From contig VTPC01008715.1 in NCBI GenBank assembly GCA_011009095.1, forward strand, positions 1 through 64,000: a stretch of 64,000 nucleotides of DNA, read 5' to 3'. Source of the DNA: Ignelater luminosus. Lineage: Eukaryota > Arthropoda > Insecta > Coleoptera > Elateridae. Every line of letters begins with the position of its first letter. Position 1 is the first letter of the stretch. Shown one piece after another: positions 23,251 to 36,500 of the stretch. A program made the translations under genes and the position numbers. A model generated the notes under the pieces. The model did not search any database, had not been told where the DNA came from, and saw only the letters and a program-made list of their open reading frames with translations.

Positions 23251-25717
23251 AGAGATGTATTTGTATTTAATAAATTCAATATTTACAATGTAACTTTACA
23301 CCATTCAAAAAGCACTACTGTACAGTTGCAAAATATTGTTGCTCTATTATGTTTAAAGTATGTTAGATCAAATAAAATGATTATTTAATAAATGAATTTG
23401 AGTCCACAATTTTCTTTTGCTGCTACATATAAGAATAACTTGAGATCATTTATCAGTTGAAATGTAATACAATATAATACCCCTTAATAGGGGCACGTAA
23501 AATTTGAAATAATACGAAACCTAACAAAAGATCCGTATCCGCACTGTTAAAATTCACACACTTTATATGTAGTATGACATCATAAGTGGTAAAACATTCA
23601 TCTCACAAAGTATGCACATATTTAATTTGTTTACTTGATTTTCCGGTCTTTGCTTTCACTGTTTCATTTTAAACGTGAAGAATTGGTACCAGTATGTAAA
23701 CTAAATGTTTACGTTTTTTTAAATTTGTTTTCTGTTTCACATTTCATTTGTAATTTACTAATCATCTTTAAGATCCGATATGAATAATCAATCACCCGGA
23801 TGAGACCGGCGAAATACCAGAAAATTTCTAAGTGAGTTACTGCATTTAGCCTAAAGCATTCTATCATAGTGCGGAAGTATCAAGGTTTTAGTAATATTCA
23901 ATAAAGGAGAAGCTTTACAATAACTAAAACTCTTTATGACACGCCGATACAATAAACTTGACGTAACCCAAGAGAGTTCTATCAACTGATTTTGATGAAA
24001 TTTAAAAAGTCCAATCTATTATAAAAGTGTTAATACTAAACAATTTTAATATACTATTATGTCATCTTCAGAAGTTCACACCTTCCCAAAAAGCCCCACC
24101 GGCCCAAAAGAATCAACTGACTTGATCGGCTTGGAAAGCTTAATAAATTGAGAAACAAAACTCGATTTAGTCGATCTGAATCTTCAAACCAAGAGATGCA
24201 AATCACAATTCTAATCTACCTATACCATTACTCGATTTTACATCTTATATTTCCTATTTCTATTTGTACTAATCTTCCCAGGCTTAAAATTTGAACCTAA
24301 CATTTCCAAATGCAAGCACAACGATACTATCAGATTTACATTAGAAGATTGACACCAATCTATAAACAATGAGATTATATCTACTTATTAAGCGACATAT
24401 ACGATTGCGTTTGAGAGGCCCCATTTCTGATTTTATAAATCAAATTTCGTTCTATATAGATGGATGCTGCCGTAGAAATCTGTTTCTGGATAAGCATCAA
24501 GTTAATGGTATTGGCATTGACGCCTCGATGGATGAAAGATTGTCCTAGTAGAATTTTGGCAAAAAAAAGGAAAGTATGTTCGGTAACGTTCCATAAATAG
24601 GCGACGATTACAAGCTTAATTCTTGTATAATAGAATGAGGAACAAAAATGAGACACAACAGAGACAAAATGTCTTGCCCTTGTTTTCTGCTCCATTTTCA
24701 TTAAAATCTAGTCATCGATCATATAAAAAAGTCTCTTTTGTTAGCCAGTAAAACGATGAGTTTATGGTAAAGTTTAAATTTGAAGATCTTTATCCAGTCA
24801 TGAAGTCTGATCTGTGTACTGTTTTTATTTCATACGGAAAGCCTCAGCATTTTATATTCTAATAGCTAAAATCTTGGTAGAATAAAACTGAGTTTTACAT
24901 AATATTGTTCTCCATAAAATTTTCAAATTGATAAGTTAAGGTAAGAGTGCTTTTTACTGAAACCGAAGACTGGCAATAAGTTGTGGAAGTACTCGAACAA
25001 TTAACTATTCTTCATTTCATTTCAAGCAGCACATCCATCCAATGATCCTTAAACCCAAATCGGTTCTAAAGACGACAGGGCTCCTGAAAGAATTCTGATT
25101 TCCTAGTGACCCAGTTCGTCCGTGTAGGTTAGATCTACGCAATTCTTGCATCCGGCATGTCCCTTCTGGATTAATTTGTATTATTCAAAAACAGACAAAA
25201 TACATAGTATTACTGAATAAATGTTACAAACCCCAAAGGTTTGGAAAACATGTAAAAAGGAACAAACTTCTTCCCGTAGAATTTATCATGCATATCCGGC
25301 AATGCCTCCAATCTTGTACAAACACACTTTTGTTGCCAGAAATTTGGACAATTTTTTTGTTTGCAATCCTCTTTTCGTAATTTTAAAGTAAAGGCAAATA
25401 TGAAAGTTAATCATATCTGTGAAAGTTACTATTGTGGTATTCAACTGCAACACTAAAAAAAGCTAGAAATGAAAACTGTTGGTGTGCTCTGTTTGCATGA
25501 ATGCAATTAAACATTTTGCATCCCCCCTGCCCTAAGGAATCTTGGTGACGTCCATAATATCCAAGTAAAAAAGAGGATAATCTTAAATGTGCTTACAAAC
25601 AGGGACTCAATCAATTACTTTATGACTTAATTTTAAAAAGATTAAGAACAACTGATATTAGTGCTAACATCAAGTCATTTTTGTAAACTACAATAGACAA
25701 CTGGAAGACTGTCAACA
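23251..25717. other. intergenic, no gene recognised
   Basis: AT-rich sequence between the amon 3' end and the hAT element. The longest frame (24701-24381, minus) has no recognisable motif. No RNA gene or strong repeat is visible. Confidence 0.5.
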
Positions 25718-26921
25718 GTCGTGGTCAGGCCCGACGACAGGGTGGGGGGAGAGGCGGTAAAAATTACCGGGGTCCGGCGGCCTTAAAGGGGCCCGGGAGC
25801 TGACTTGATTTTTTTTTTAATATTCTGGACAACTTAAAAAACTACAAAGTTAAGATTTCATTTTCTTACAATAACTTTGGTGAACATTGTAAAATGAATG
25901 AATTTCGAAGAAAACTTGCCCACAATCCTGCAATACAAATTTGGAAATTCCAGAATTTATTACCTGTCTATAATTCTAACGCCTTAACCTTCTTTAAGCC
26001 GATACCTAATAAAGTGTGTTGTTTACTGTAAGAACTTTACTGGAATTGGAACTTGTAAATCATCCCCTAAAGCATCTTCAGCTATCTCAACTTGTCTTTA
26101 CTTTCCTTCTTATTATGTATAATTCCTGTAGAAGAGAGTCCTTTATCTTTTTTATTTAATTTTAGTAAAGCCATGGCAATTTGTCCTGAAAAGGCCAAAT
26201 GACCTAATTTGCCGATATGCATTTTATGAATTTGCAAAGCGTTTTGGACCGCTAAATCGATTGAATTTGTAATAAGTGTAATAAGTCAACTTTGAAATTA
26301 GTTGCTATATTTCGTTTTACTTTAACGCAGATTCAAGGGACGGATTGTAATTGCTATTTCCCTTCAGAAAAGTGGATGTTCTAATATTCTAAAATCTTTC
26401 ATAAAATAAAATACATACTTCTAAAGCTTTTCTGTTAACAGAATTTTTATGAATTGCTGTCGTTCATTTGCACCCTCAAAATAATGTAAAAGTTTATTAC
26501 GGTCCGAAACTTTCGTAAAAATAAAAAATATTTTAGCGAAGATCTTACAGTGCAGTCCCATAGTTAGTCCGAAAAATCTTGTGAAAGTGTTCTGAACTAA
26601 AATATATTTTGTTTTACGAGTATTACATATTGTAGTTTATAGAAATTGTTGATTAGTTGATAAAACATTTACGAAGACTGAAATTTTCCTGGCTATTTAC
26701 TACTTTATCTATCAGCTACAGTAAAATAAGGTCTTATACATAAAATAAAAATTGCAGAAAGTGCTTATTTAGACTACCTGCCGTACATATTTGGATGTTT
26801 AAAATCTTCTTAAAAGGTAGGTGGCAGCAATATCATTATTATTCTAGCAATAAGTTCAGATCCAATCCGTATTTTCGTTTTAATTTCTAGGTAGCGTTTT
26901 TGTCCCTTGGCATTTCTTACA

Positions 26922-29590
26922 ATGAATTATCATCACAAATCTGATGCAGAAAAACGGAAAGAACAAAAAGACAGAGAAAAAAAGTATGGGATTTATAACT
27001 TTCTCGCGTCCTCAGTTACCGGAAGCTGAAAAACTCACATCTGAAGTTGAGGCAACACCATCTGAAAACAGTGAAAACTCAGAAGTGATTAAAAATAATG
27101 GTAATAAAAGGGTTCCCAGTAATACATTGTACGGAATTACCGTCTCCTTTGGTTCCCATTCATCTGAAGTTAGCAAATTTATAACTGAAAGTGAAAATAC
27201 TTCACCCGACCGCAGTGAGAATTCAGAAGTAACTGAGAATTACCCTAATAATGAAAATATTTCTGGTAATGCAATGGATTCTTCCAGTAATGTACCGTCT
27301 TCAGACACACAATCTACTTCCACAAACGAAATCGGGTTGGGTAATGATAAGAACTTGTTAAATTTTGATATTGGCCTTTTAGGATCCAAATTCACAACAC
27401 CAGAAATAGAAGATGTTATTCGACAAGGTCCAGAACAATACACGAAAAATTTCCCAAGAGATAAAGATGGAAATAAATTTCCTGTGGGTATATTAAATGT
27501 ACAATTAAAAAATGATGAAGTAATTCCCCGAGACTGGCTAATATGGAGTAAGGCGAAACAAGCTTTCTTCTGCTTCCCTTGTCGCTTGTTTTGTAAACTT
27601 CCGGAAGCTCAGCGTTCAATTCTTACAATTGAAACTGGTTGGGGATCTTCTAAAGGTTATCATAAACTTTACAGCAGAGTACCTGAACATGAAAATAGCA
27701 ATAATCATCGAGCATGTTATATAAAATGGCGAGATTTACAATCTAATCTGAATAAGAGTACAACTGTCGACTGTTTACTGCTCCACCAAATTCAAAACGA
27801 AACCCAATTGTGGAAGGAATTACTACGACTGTTTCTGGATGTGATTTTATTTCTTGCAGAACGTGGATTGGGTTTTAGGGGAAGCAGTCATTTAATTGGA
27901 GATCCAAGGAATGGCAACTTCTTGGGAATATTGGAGATTATCAGCCACTATGATCCATTACTAGCGGAGCACATAAAGAAATTAAAACAATCGCAGTTTG
28001 AAAAGAGAAGATTACCAGTACATTATCTGTCAGCCGATATCCAGAACGAATTTATTTCATGCTGTGCCGAATTGTTTTTAATAGAATTTTAAAAGAAAGA
28101 GAAACGGCCAAGTATTTTTCAATTATTGTAGATGCCACACCTGACTCTGCACACATTGAACAGACTACATTCATTTTGCGTTATGTTCTTCAAAATAAAG
28201 ACACGGTGAATATGAAATTTTTGAAAGATTTTTGGAGTTTGTAAATTGTAATAAAAAAACCGGAGAAGCCATCGCAAATTTAATCTTAAAGACACTACAG
28301 AAACGCAAAATCCCAATAAGGGATTGTCGTGGACAAGGATATGACAACGGCTCTAACATGAGTGGATCATATAAAGGTGCCCAAACTCGAATTTTAGAAA
28401 TCAATCCATTAGCTATTTTTTCTCCTTGTGCTTGTCACAGTTTGAATCTTTGCGGTGTTCAAGCAGCAGAGTGTTGCCCTGAAGTGATAACATTCTTTGG
28501 AATTGTGCAAAAGCTGTATAATATATTTAGTGGCACCCCTCAAAGATGGGAAATTTTGAAAGAAAATATTGGTTGTTCCATTCATTCTCTGTCAAACACA
28601 CGCTGGTCTGCTAGAGTAGAAAGTGTTAAACTCATCGTAAACAATCTTCCCGGGATTAAAAAGGCACTAGAAGCTGTTTTAGAAATGAATCTAAGTCCAG
28701 AAATCCCAATGGATCTAATTGGCATTAAAACATATATGGAATCATTTCAATGTGTTTTAATGGCATCTATTTGGTTAAAAGTTTTAACATCTATAAATTA
28801 TATAAGCACAATATTACAAGCGCGGAAGGTTACGATTGATATTGAGGTTGAGAATCTTTTCACTCTCTTGGACGATCTTAAAACAATAAGGAATAGTTGG
28901 GAAACTATTTTAAGTGAATGCAAGCTAGTTGCCGAAAACTTAAATATGCAGACTGAGTTCGCGATAACTCCTCAAAAGAAACGAAAAAGAAGAGCGGACG
29001 AATCGCCATCACTCGACGAATCCTTAAATTTAAGTCCAGAAAGTACATTTAAATGTAATGTATTTAATGTTCTTCTAGACACCATTATTGCCAATATAAC
29101 GAGGCGATTCGAGGCGGCGAAGGCAGTAAATTCTTTATTCAGCGTACTGTGGGAATTTAAGCAACAAGAAGACGAAGAAATTATAGAAAAGTCAACAAAG
29201 TTACAAAATCAATATCAACAAGATTTTAGTGAAAATATTACTGATGAACTTTTACATTTAAAAGCAGTCTATAGAGCAAATTTTCAAGAAAATCTTTCAC
29301 CTTTGGAATTATTAAACAAGATAATTGAATTTAGGCTAGGAACGATCTTTCCCAACACAATTATTGCGCTGAGGATCTTCTGCACAATACCTGTAACAGT
29401 GGCACAAGCAGAACGGTCTTTCAGTTGCCTTTCTAGAGTAAAAGATGTTCTAAGATCCACAATGACTCAAAACCGATTAAGTGACCTAGGGTTGCTATCA
29501 GTGGAGGCAGAATTGGCGAAGAAGTGCGACTTTTCTGAAATAATTAGCATATTTTCTAGTCGCAAAGCTCGAAAGGCGCCACTTAATTAA
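26922..29590 (+). pseudogene. hAT transposase (ZMYM1-like), three frameshifts
   Basis: Transposase of the hAT group related to ZMYM1/ZMYM5-like proteins. The probable start is ATG 26922 (MNYHHKSDAEKRKEQKDREKK, a usual N-terminus in this group). The frame is lost in an A-run near 26977-26983 and continues from about 26985 to 28092. This part holds the TTF-type zinc-finger region (PRDWLIWSKAKQAFFCFPCR, GWGSSKGYHKL, HENSNNHRACY). A second shift near 28060 leads to YFSIIVDATPDSAHIEQTTF with the first catalytic Asp. A third near 28235 leads to GQGYDNGSNMSG with the second Asp, SNTRWSARV, and the C-terminal dimerisation region with the conserved Glu in AQAERSFSCLSRVKDVLRST. It ends at TAA 29588-29590. 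All domains are present and in order, so the copy is full length but inactive. Confidence 0.9.
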
Positions 29591-30196
29591 TTTTACAAAA
29601 TGTCATTTATGTCTACAGTCGTGTGTAGAAAAAAGCGGAACAATGTTCTTAGCTTTATCCAGCACCTCTTAATAAATACTCTAATATTAAGAAAGAATTT
29701 GAACAAAACCATAGTAATCAAAATAAAATTAAAAAATTATTTTATAATCAATCATTAATTGGTATTTTTTTCTTTTATTGGGATATTGAATAAAACATTA
29801 TACTGCACAAGTGTGCTAACAGGTATACTCCTTCGACTTTTTTCTCGGTAGGTATTACGTTACTTAGCCCACTTGTACAGTATATAACTATTTATCTCAG
29901 GGGATTTTAGTGGACAACTATGGATGTTGTTTGAAGAAGGAAAACAGGCTGCTTAGCAGATAAACAGAATAAATAAAAATACCAACCAAAAAATAACTAT
30001 TGTCACACTTTTTTCGACACACAACTGCACCGCGAATTACAATTGCTGTAGTGCAAATTTTTTAGTTAAGAAACATGTACTTCGTTTAGTTTGCAATGTT
30101 ATTTGGAAATAAATTTTTTAAATTTCTGTTTTGCGCATCATTTGAATACTGGGTCGATCTTTTTTTTGGAGTACTATCTGTTTCTGTTGGAGGGGG

Positions 30197-30250
30197 GGCC
30201 CGGAAAATAACCTTTACCGGGGTCCGAAAAATAACCTTTACCGGGGCCCG
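30197..30250. repeat. 24-bp tandem repeat inside the hAT right end
   Basis: Two adjacent 24-bp units (30197-30220 and 30221-30244) ending in AAAATAACCTTTACCGG differ at two positions; a third unit starts at 30245 (GGCCCG) and breaks off. The left end of the element has a related block at 25752-25780 containing GGTAAAAATTACC and GGGGTCCGG. Such subterminal repeats are commonly transposase binding sites in hAT elements; that role is inferred here. Confidence 0.7.
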
Positions 30251-30279
30251 AACTTCCTCTCGGCGGCCCTGTCGTGGTA

Positions 30280-31900
30280 AGAAAGTGTGTAAGGTTTGCA
30301 TTAAAAAAATTCTTTTCATGTGACTCCTTTTCCTCAGTGTTTTCATAAAAAAGCGCCTGACACAAATCTTGAATAAAGTCCTGAATTTAAGGACCTCACT
30401 GTGTAGGATTACTTTATAAGCCTGACTGAACTTTTAGTATCGCATAGACCCAGGCGGAAAGCCGTTTAGAATTAAATTTTTAAGTAAATAATCATTTGCA
30501 ACGCATTTAATGCTGCTACTTATCTTGTTATTTAACAACTAAAGGAATTTAACAACCAAGAAATCAAATACAAAGAAAAACATTGCTTACGTTTAGGAGC
30601 AGGCAGCAATTAATAGTCGTGGCAATCTCTGCCTTCTCATGTGCGCAAGTATTATTTTTTCCGCCTAGACAGTCTAATAAAGTGCTCCACGAGTCTACTT
30701 GCTTGCTGCTTTATTACTAATGGAAGTTGCTGAATGACAAAAGCCATAAGCTGCCTTCAATTGACTCAACAATTCAGCTCTATTCAGTTCTTAGCTTTCC
30801 AGAATTTGATGTAACTTACTAAACAACATAACATTTACTTTAACGTCAATAATAGACTTAACAGTTCGTTATTATGAAATATCACATTGACTTCCGCTGA
30901 GATGGGCTCTCATGTATTCTTAACATAAAAGAGTACGTCAAAAGCCTTTCCCCCAACAAAACTCAACTTGTACGTTCAATATTATTTACGGAGTCCATTG
31001 AACCGATGAACGACTGAATTCACCCAAACGAGCCGATCAGCCGATCTTTAATACCATTAATACCAGTTATATTAATGGGTACAACACTTTAAACTTTTAA
31101 TCAAAACAAAGTGATGTTTTTGAAAAGTAACTTGCAAGGTTGAGGAGTGAAAAAGAAAACTGCTTGTGGCAGATATATTTTATCTTCTTCTATTGCAATA
31201 TTATGCTATTTATATTTCACGTGTGTTCTGGTTTTTTGAACGAACAAATGAAGAAGGTATGATCATTGGTCACTTTAGCATAATCTCAAAAGTAAAACAA
31301 CAATAAGAGTTAATATACATCTGCTCTTCTTTAAAACATGCGTATGCATATTTTCCTATCTCACTTTAAGATTATGCCACTTTGATTTAAACTGTAGTCG
31401 TTCTTTATATGTAGTTTTACAAAACTAGTGACTTTATAATTGTAAATGACAATCGGTATAGCTGAAACCCTAAACACTAAAGGCTATCCAAAAAATCATA
31501 TCAAATATATAATATAAATCAAATTGTATTTAACTTTAACATTCAATATACTGACTAGGTAAAAGCCTAAGGCGCGGCGCATGAGCCAGTCGTCAAATTT
31601 GCTTTTCCATGTTTCACATTTCACATGCAAATCATAGAATAAGCGACTCAAATTAAGTTTTTGCGCCCTTTAAAATCAGGTAGGTTTTGAGCGTACCTAT
31701 CTTGCCTGCAGTTATTTGTGTAAATTTTTTAAACAACATTACAGCACTTGTATTTTATTTTAAAAAGAATTAACAAAGCTGTTTCATAATTTTTTTACGA
31801 ATATTGTTGGAAAATAAATGTTATTGTTTAAAAGTAATAAAATGATTATTTTCATCACAAGCGTATAATTTCAAAAATGTAATTTTGCTTTCTATAATAA
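30280..31900. other. intergenic, no gene recognised
   Basis: AT-rich DNA downstream of the hAT element. No exon, RNA gene or clear repeat is seen. Confidence 0.5.
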
Positions 31901-32263
31901 AACATCTGGGAATTCAAAGCATAACCACAACGAACTACGTTTTGTTACTTTTTTCGGATTTCGGCAGCCATTTTGACCATGTTCCCGAGATGGTATCAAA
32001 AAAATGAAATACACGTTTGTCTTATTTTTGATGTAGAATACGATTCTAAAGTAAAAAAAAAAATTTTTGAAAATTTTCCAATTTTTGGCCGCTCGAAGAG
32101 TTATCAAAACACGAAGATACCACGTGCCTTTAGTTTTTGATGTAGAATTGAAATCTGAATTCAAAATTTCAGAATTTGACAAAAAATGCGGACATACAGA
32201 CGTACAGGCAGACAGACAGACTTCGTAAATTCAGTAACGACTCCTTCGGAGTTCGTTGAAAAA
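31901..32263. repeat. dispersed repeat, copy 2 (matches 8025-8252)
   Basis: The longer copy of the repeat at 8025-8252. It starts AACATCTGGGAATTCAAAGC and ends CGACTCCTTCGGAGTTCGTT. The extra middle contains two imperfect copies of a TTTTTGATGTAGAAT-containing segment (about 32023 and 32131) and a GACAGACAGACAGACTTCG stretch. The inverted match between ACAACGAACTACG near the left and GGAGTTCGTT at the right suggests a small non-autonomous element. No coding capacity. Confidence 0.75.
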
Positions 32264-33545
32264 AATTGCTTCTAGTTAAATTCGAACATGACTTTTTACA
32301 ATCGACCTAAACCGCTCGTGTAATAACAAGTCGAACAACCACAACTGTTTAACAACTACAAAATTGACACGCACAAAGTAAGACTTTTCAATCTCATTTA
32401 TTAGCGGAAATATGCTTTCTTTCTTGTTGTGTAACACATCAAATTCTTCCTTGTTATCCCAGTAATATCATATGTAATACTTAAAGTCTCCTAGTGCAGT
32501 ACTGGGAAGGTAATATTTACTAAAAACTCATTTTACATGTATGTTTGCTGTGTCCCACTGACCCGTAAGAACCCTGTATCGCCTGTATCAATAATTAAAT
32601 GCTTTAGTACAGAAAGTTTCAGCTTATACTAAGAATCCTTTTAATTTAATTATTAATTCTGACTCATTCAATTTTATGTGAATTAAGAGAATATTCAAGT
32701 ATGTTTAGGATTAAGCAGCTGTAGTTGAACTTACGATGTCTTTTAAAAAAACAATAAACTTAAGCTGCGTCAAAAGCACAAAGAATTAACAATAAATATT
32801 TACTTCAATTAAATAAACCCAAATGCCTTTTCGATTTAGTTCAGCATTAATGTCATCAAAGGCTTAACGTTTAGCTTAAATCGACTAGAGGTGCCAAGCA
32901 AATCAAATCTGTAAAAACCAACTTTAAAATAGAATTTTTGATTTTAATATGTGTAATAAACTTTTCGATCCTCTTAAAGCAATATCTGCCATTTGGTATC
33001 AATAAGATCTGACGTATATATAACATAAAATACAATAATTTCGCTCAAATCTACAATTTTGGTTAGATTTTATATTTTTGTTGGCGCTCCAGTTTTTTTC
33101 TTTAATTTAATGAAGTTAAATGTCAAATCCAGTGGTGGTAACGCCGATTGCTCACGAGCAATGTTCGCTCACCTTCGTTAAACCGACGCAAGCCGACAAT
33201 TGTTTGACCGCCATCCTGCTGTCACATTGTAGCACGCGTTATTATATTAAATAAAAATTTTGTTGCATAATTAAAATTATTAAAACAGCGATTTAGTTTA
33301 AAATAATTTGTAATGTCGAGCGTATTATAATTATAGTGTAAATAAGAATAGTGGGTGTAAACAAGTTGGTAAATTGGACATCAAATGTCAAATTTATCTT
33401 CGCCCGGTTTTATTATTAAACAAATTAAATAACCATAAACGGTTATATCAATAAAACAATGTATAAAAATAGTTTGTCTTAATTTTGTAGCGTTTTAAAC
33501 TTTTTCGGTTAAATCAAGTTTTGATTGACGTTTCAACTGTCAACG
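32264..33545. other. intergenic and presumed 5' region of the homeobox gene
   Basis: AT-rich until about 33120, then a stretch (33130-33240) with several CpG sites (GTAACGCCGATTGCTCACGA and similar) that stands out from the surroundings. It sits some 300 bases upstream of the proposed first coding exon and could be promoter or 5' UTR. No TATA box position is convincing. Confidence 0.35.
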
Positions 33546-36500
33546 ATGAAAATAAAACCGCGTAAGTATTTTTAACTAAGTTTCAGAATTGATAGTGTTA
33601 TGGAATTGTTTATGATTAATGTAATGATCATGTTTATGCTTAGTGTGATAAATCTAATTGAAAATTAGAGTTTTATGTTAAGAAGTGGAAATTATTTTAT
33701 TGTAAAATATAAATGTGAGCACGAGGTAGCATGGTAGCCATACTGTCAAGTGTCAACCATATGAAATGTCAACGCTTGGCACAACATTTTTTGGTATTAT
33801 AAAGGAATTATAGCAGGATATTTTGATATATTATTGAATTCCATATTGGTTTTTTACAAGAAGATTGTTCCATGCCTCTAACGTAATGCTAAGAAAGTAA
33901 AGAATCTTTTATTTTTTGCTTGGGCAGAGCTCACGTGTGTAAATAAACCAGACTGCCATCCAGAGTTGTCAGTTCTAACGGCTTGAAATTTTAAAGAAAT
34001 TAGCGGGAAATGAATCGGCAACTTCTTTTCTTGACATTTCTTTAAAATACCTGATTGTTTTATTGCATAATTGTTATCATAAATAAAAGCAATACTAACA
34101 GCGTGATTGTCAAGTTTTGTTTCAGTCGCTGATGAAATATAGCCGCTTTCGAAGTTAATTCTTTCTTTTTGATTAGAAGATTATGTAAACATTGCAAGGT
34201 TACATTGATAATAACTTTCAAATTTATGAAACATCTGATTGGCCTACACTTGTTTTAGTTGCATGTTTACTATTTTTGTCCGATTGTATTTTAATTTACA
34301 AATTCATAAGTCATTGCTTTTAAAGTGATTATAAATAAATCCTTGTTTTATTTTTAGTTATCTAGACCTTTATTAATTCATGCTAAATATTTATGTTATT
34401 GTTCTTGTTTTTTAAAGTTTCGGTTTTATAGATTAGTAATTCACTCTTCACATATTTTACAGCTTTTTGGCTTATTTAAGGATGTTCCATCACACTTTCT
34501 ACATGCTGATGAACTAAAATCTTTTTATTTTAAGGAACCTTCAAATACTAAATAATCATAATGTATGTTAAGTGTTTTGATAAACAAACATGTTTTTGAT
34601 ATCCCCACCCTGTTATTACATAAGATATTTTATGTGACTTTTTAGAAAATAAAATTCATTGATCTATTATTGAATATCGTCTTTAAATTTTGTATTACTA
34701 ATTTTAAAAGTAGATTTTAGATTAAGGTTATATTGTAAATTAACTAATCCCCTCTCCAGTAATTAGTTTAACTTGTTCTGGTCGCTATTTGTATTATATA
34801 AGATTCTTGAATATCCTGAAGGCATTTCAAAAGTAGTACATTAGATATGACTTACGAATAAACTTTGAAAATAAAGATTAATTCATATTTATGTTTACAT
34901 TAATACTTAATACGTGGAGACATTGCTAGATTACATGAAAATCTATTAATAATGAAATTCTAATTGCATTGTAATCAGGTATTGCAGGAATGTACTTTCA
35001 ATATAATTAACCCACAAAGTTTGAAAAGTCAATTGCAGGTTTTTCATAATAATTGGTAATGCAATTTTCACTACTCAAATCTAAGAAGCTCTACATTTAA
35101 TTTACTTTTCTGTGTGCAGATCCATTCACACAATGCAAATTTTGTAAAATAATTTTAGTAAATTATGACATTTAACAAAATATTCTACTAATTACTTGTG
35201 ATCAGAAGCACGCAATGATTGGTACGTTGCTCATATGACAATAGCACACCAGGTACTATGAGTATTTACAAAAAAACAATTATTTTAAAAAACATTTTTT
35301 TTTTAAATCTAGTTCCAAAGATCAAATTAATTTGTTCAAACGATAAGAGGATCGAAATGAATTTGGTCGAATGTCAAAAATAAATTGGTTGAACAAGAAA
35401 AACATTGAAAGTCAAATATCTTAGGACCTCTGTTTTCAGACTTAAGTAACACACAAGCACAGTAACCTAACCCTGCTCTAAACCTTTCTATTAAAGATAT
35501 GTTTGACAGCACAATAAACATTTACTGGAAAGCACATACAATTTTTCTAACTATGGTAAAGATCAACTAATCATCCATAAAATTTTTAAAATGCAGTTAA
35601 CATTTATTTTATTTCATAGACTGATTAATAAGATTAACTAGTCCTTTAGCTAAAAGATTTTAGTACCTAATAGTGAAACATTCAAAAAAAAGCCTTTATT
35701 TTGAATTTTACTGTTTACCTCTAAATGAAAAATTTTTTTTAGTAACTTTATATCTAGAAAACTTTGAGATTGAAGATAAAGTTAAGTTGATCTCCATGGA
35801 TACCATATGGATTGAAAATCAAAAAATATAAATAATCATCAATAAAATCTTTTGAAATTCCATCCAGTAATTTAAGAAAATTGATACAAAAATTGACATT
35901 TCCAGGCTATGTTTAATGAATGGAATGAGAACAGACTTAGGTATCAAAAGCTTGTTTAAGAGACATTTTGAAATTGTCAACTTGACTGCCTGTCTCATGA
36001 CATTTATTTTATTTCACTTTTGACAACTATTAACAATATTTTTTTTTCAGATCGTGATCGATTCCAATCGAGCAGCAGCACAGACGAAAATGAATCGGGA
36101 TCAGAGCAAGAAGATCCTGTCCATGCTCTCCAAATGGCGAGCATGCAGAATCATAATATGGCAACTGTACGTAAACGACGCGGAAATCTTCCCAAACATT
36201 CTGTGAAGATACTTAAACGATGGCTCTATGAGCACCGTTACAACGCTTATCCTAGTGATGCTGAAAAGCTTACCCTTTCTCAAGAGGCCAACTTGACAGT
36301 TTTGCAAGTGTGCAACTGGTTTATTAACGCGCGTCGTCGCATTTTGCCTGAAATGATACGACGTGAAGGCCATGATCCTTTACATTATACAATTTCGCGT
36401 CGTGGTAAAAAACTAAATAGTGCTGGTGCTATAACTGCTGGCCAACCTCACAGTAGTTGGGATGATGACTCAACTCCTAATAGTAAACGTATACGTTTGG

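Larger units (their letters stand above)
25726..30271 (+). mobile_element. complete hAT transposon with target-site duplication
   Basis: A hAT-superfamily DNA transposon of about 4.55 kb. The left end reads CAGGCCCGACGACAGG and the right end, read inward, CAGGGCCGCCGAGAGG (13 of 16 match), both of the CAGGG type usual for hAT. The 7-mer TCGTGGT abuts both sides (25719-25725 and 30272-30278); if the final G is counted as flank, the duplication is the 8 bp GTCGTGGT expected for hAT. GC-rich subterminal blocks lie just inside each end. Between them is a ZMYM/TTF-type transposase gene on the plus strand. About 1.2 kb separates the left end from the gene, with no second gene recognised. Confidence 0.88.

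Noticed and set aside
24381..24701. 106-codon minus-strand frame
   Set aside because: No recognisable family, no splice context and no neighbouring element to support it.
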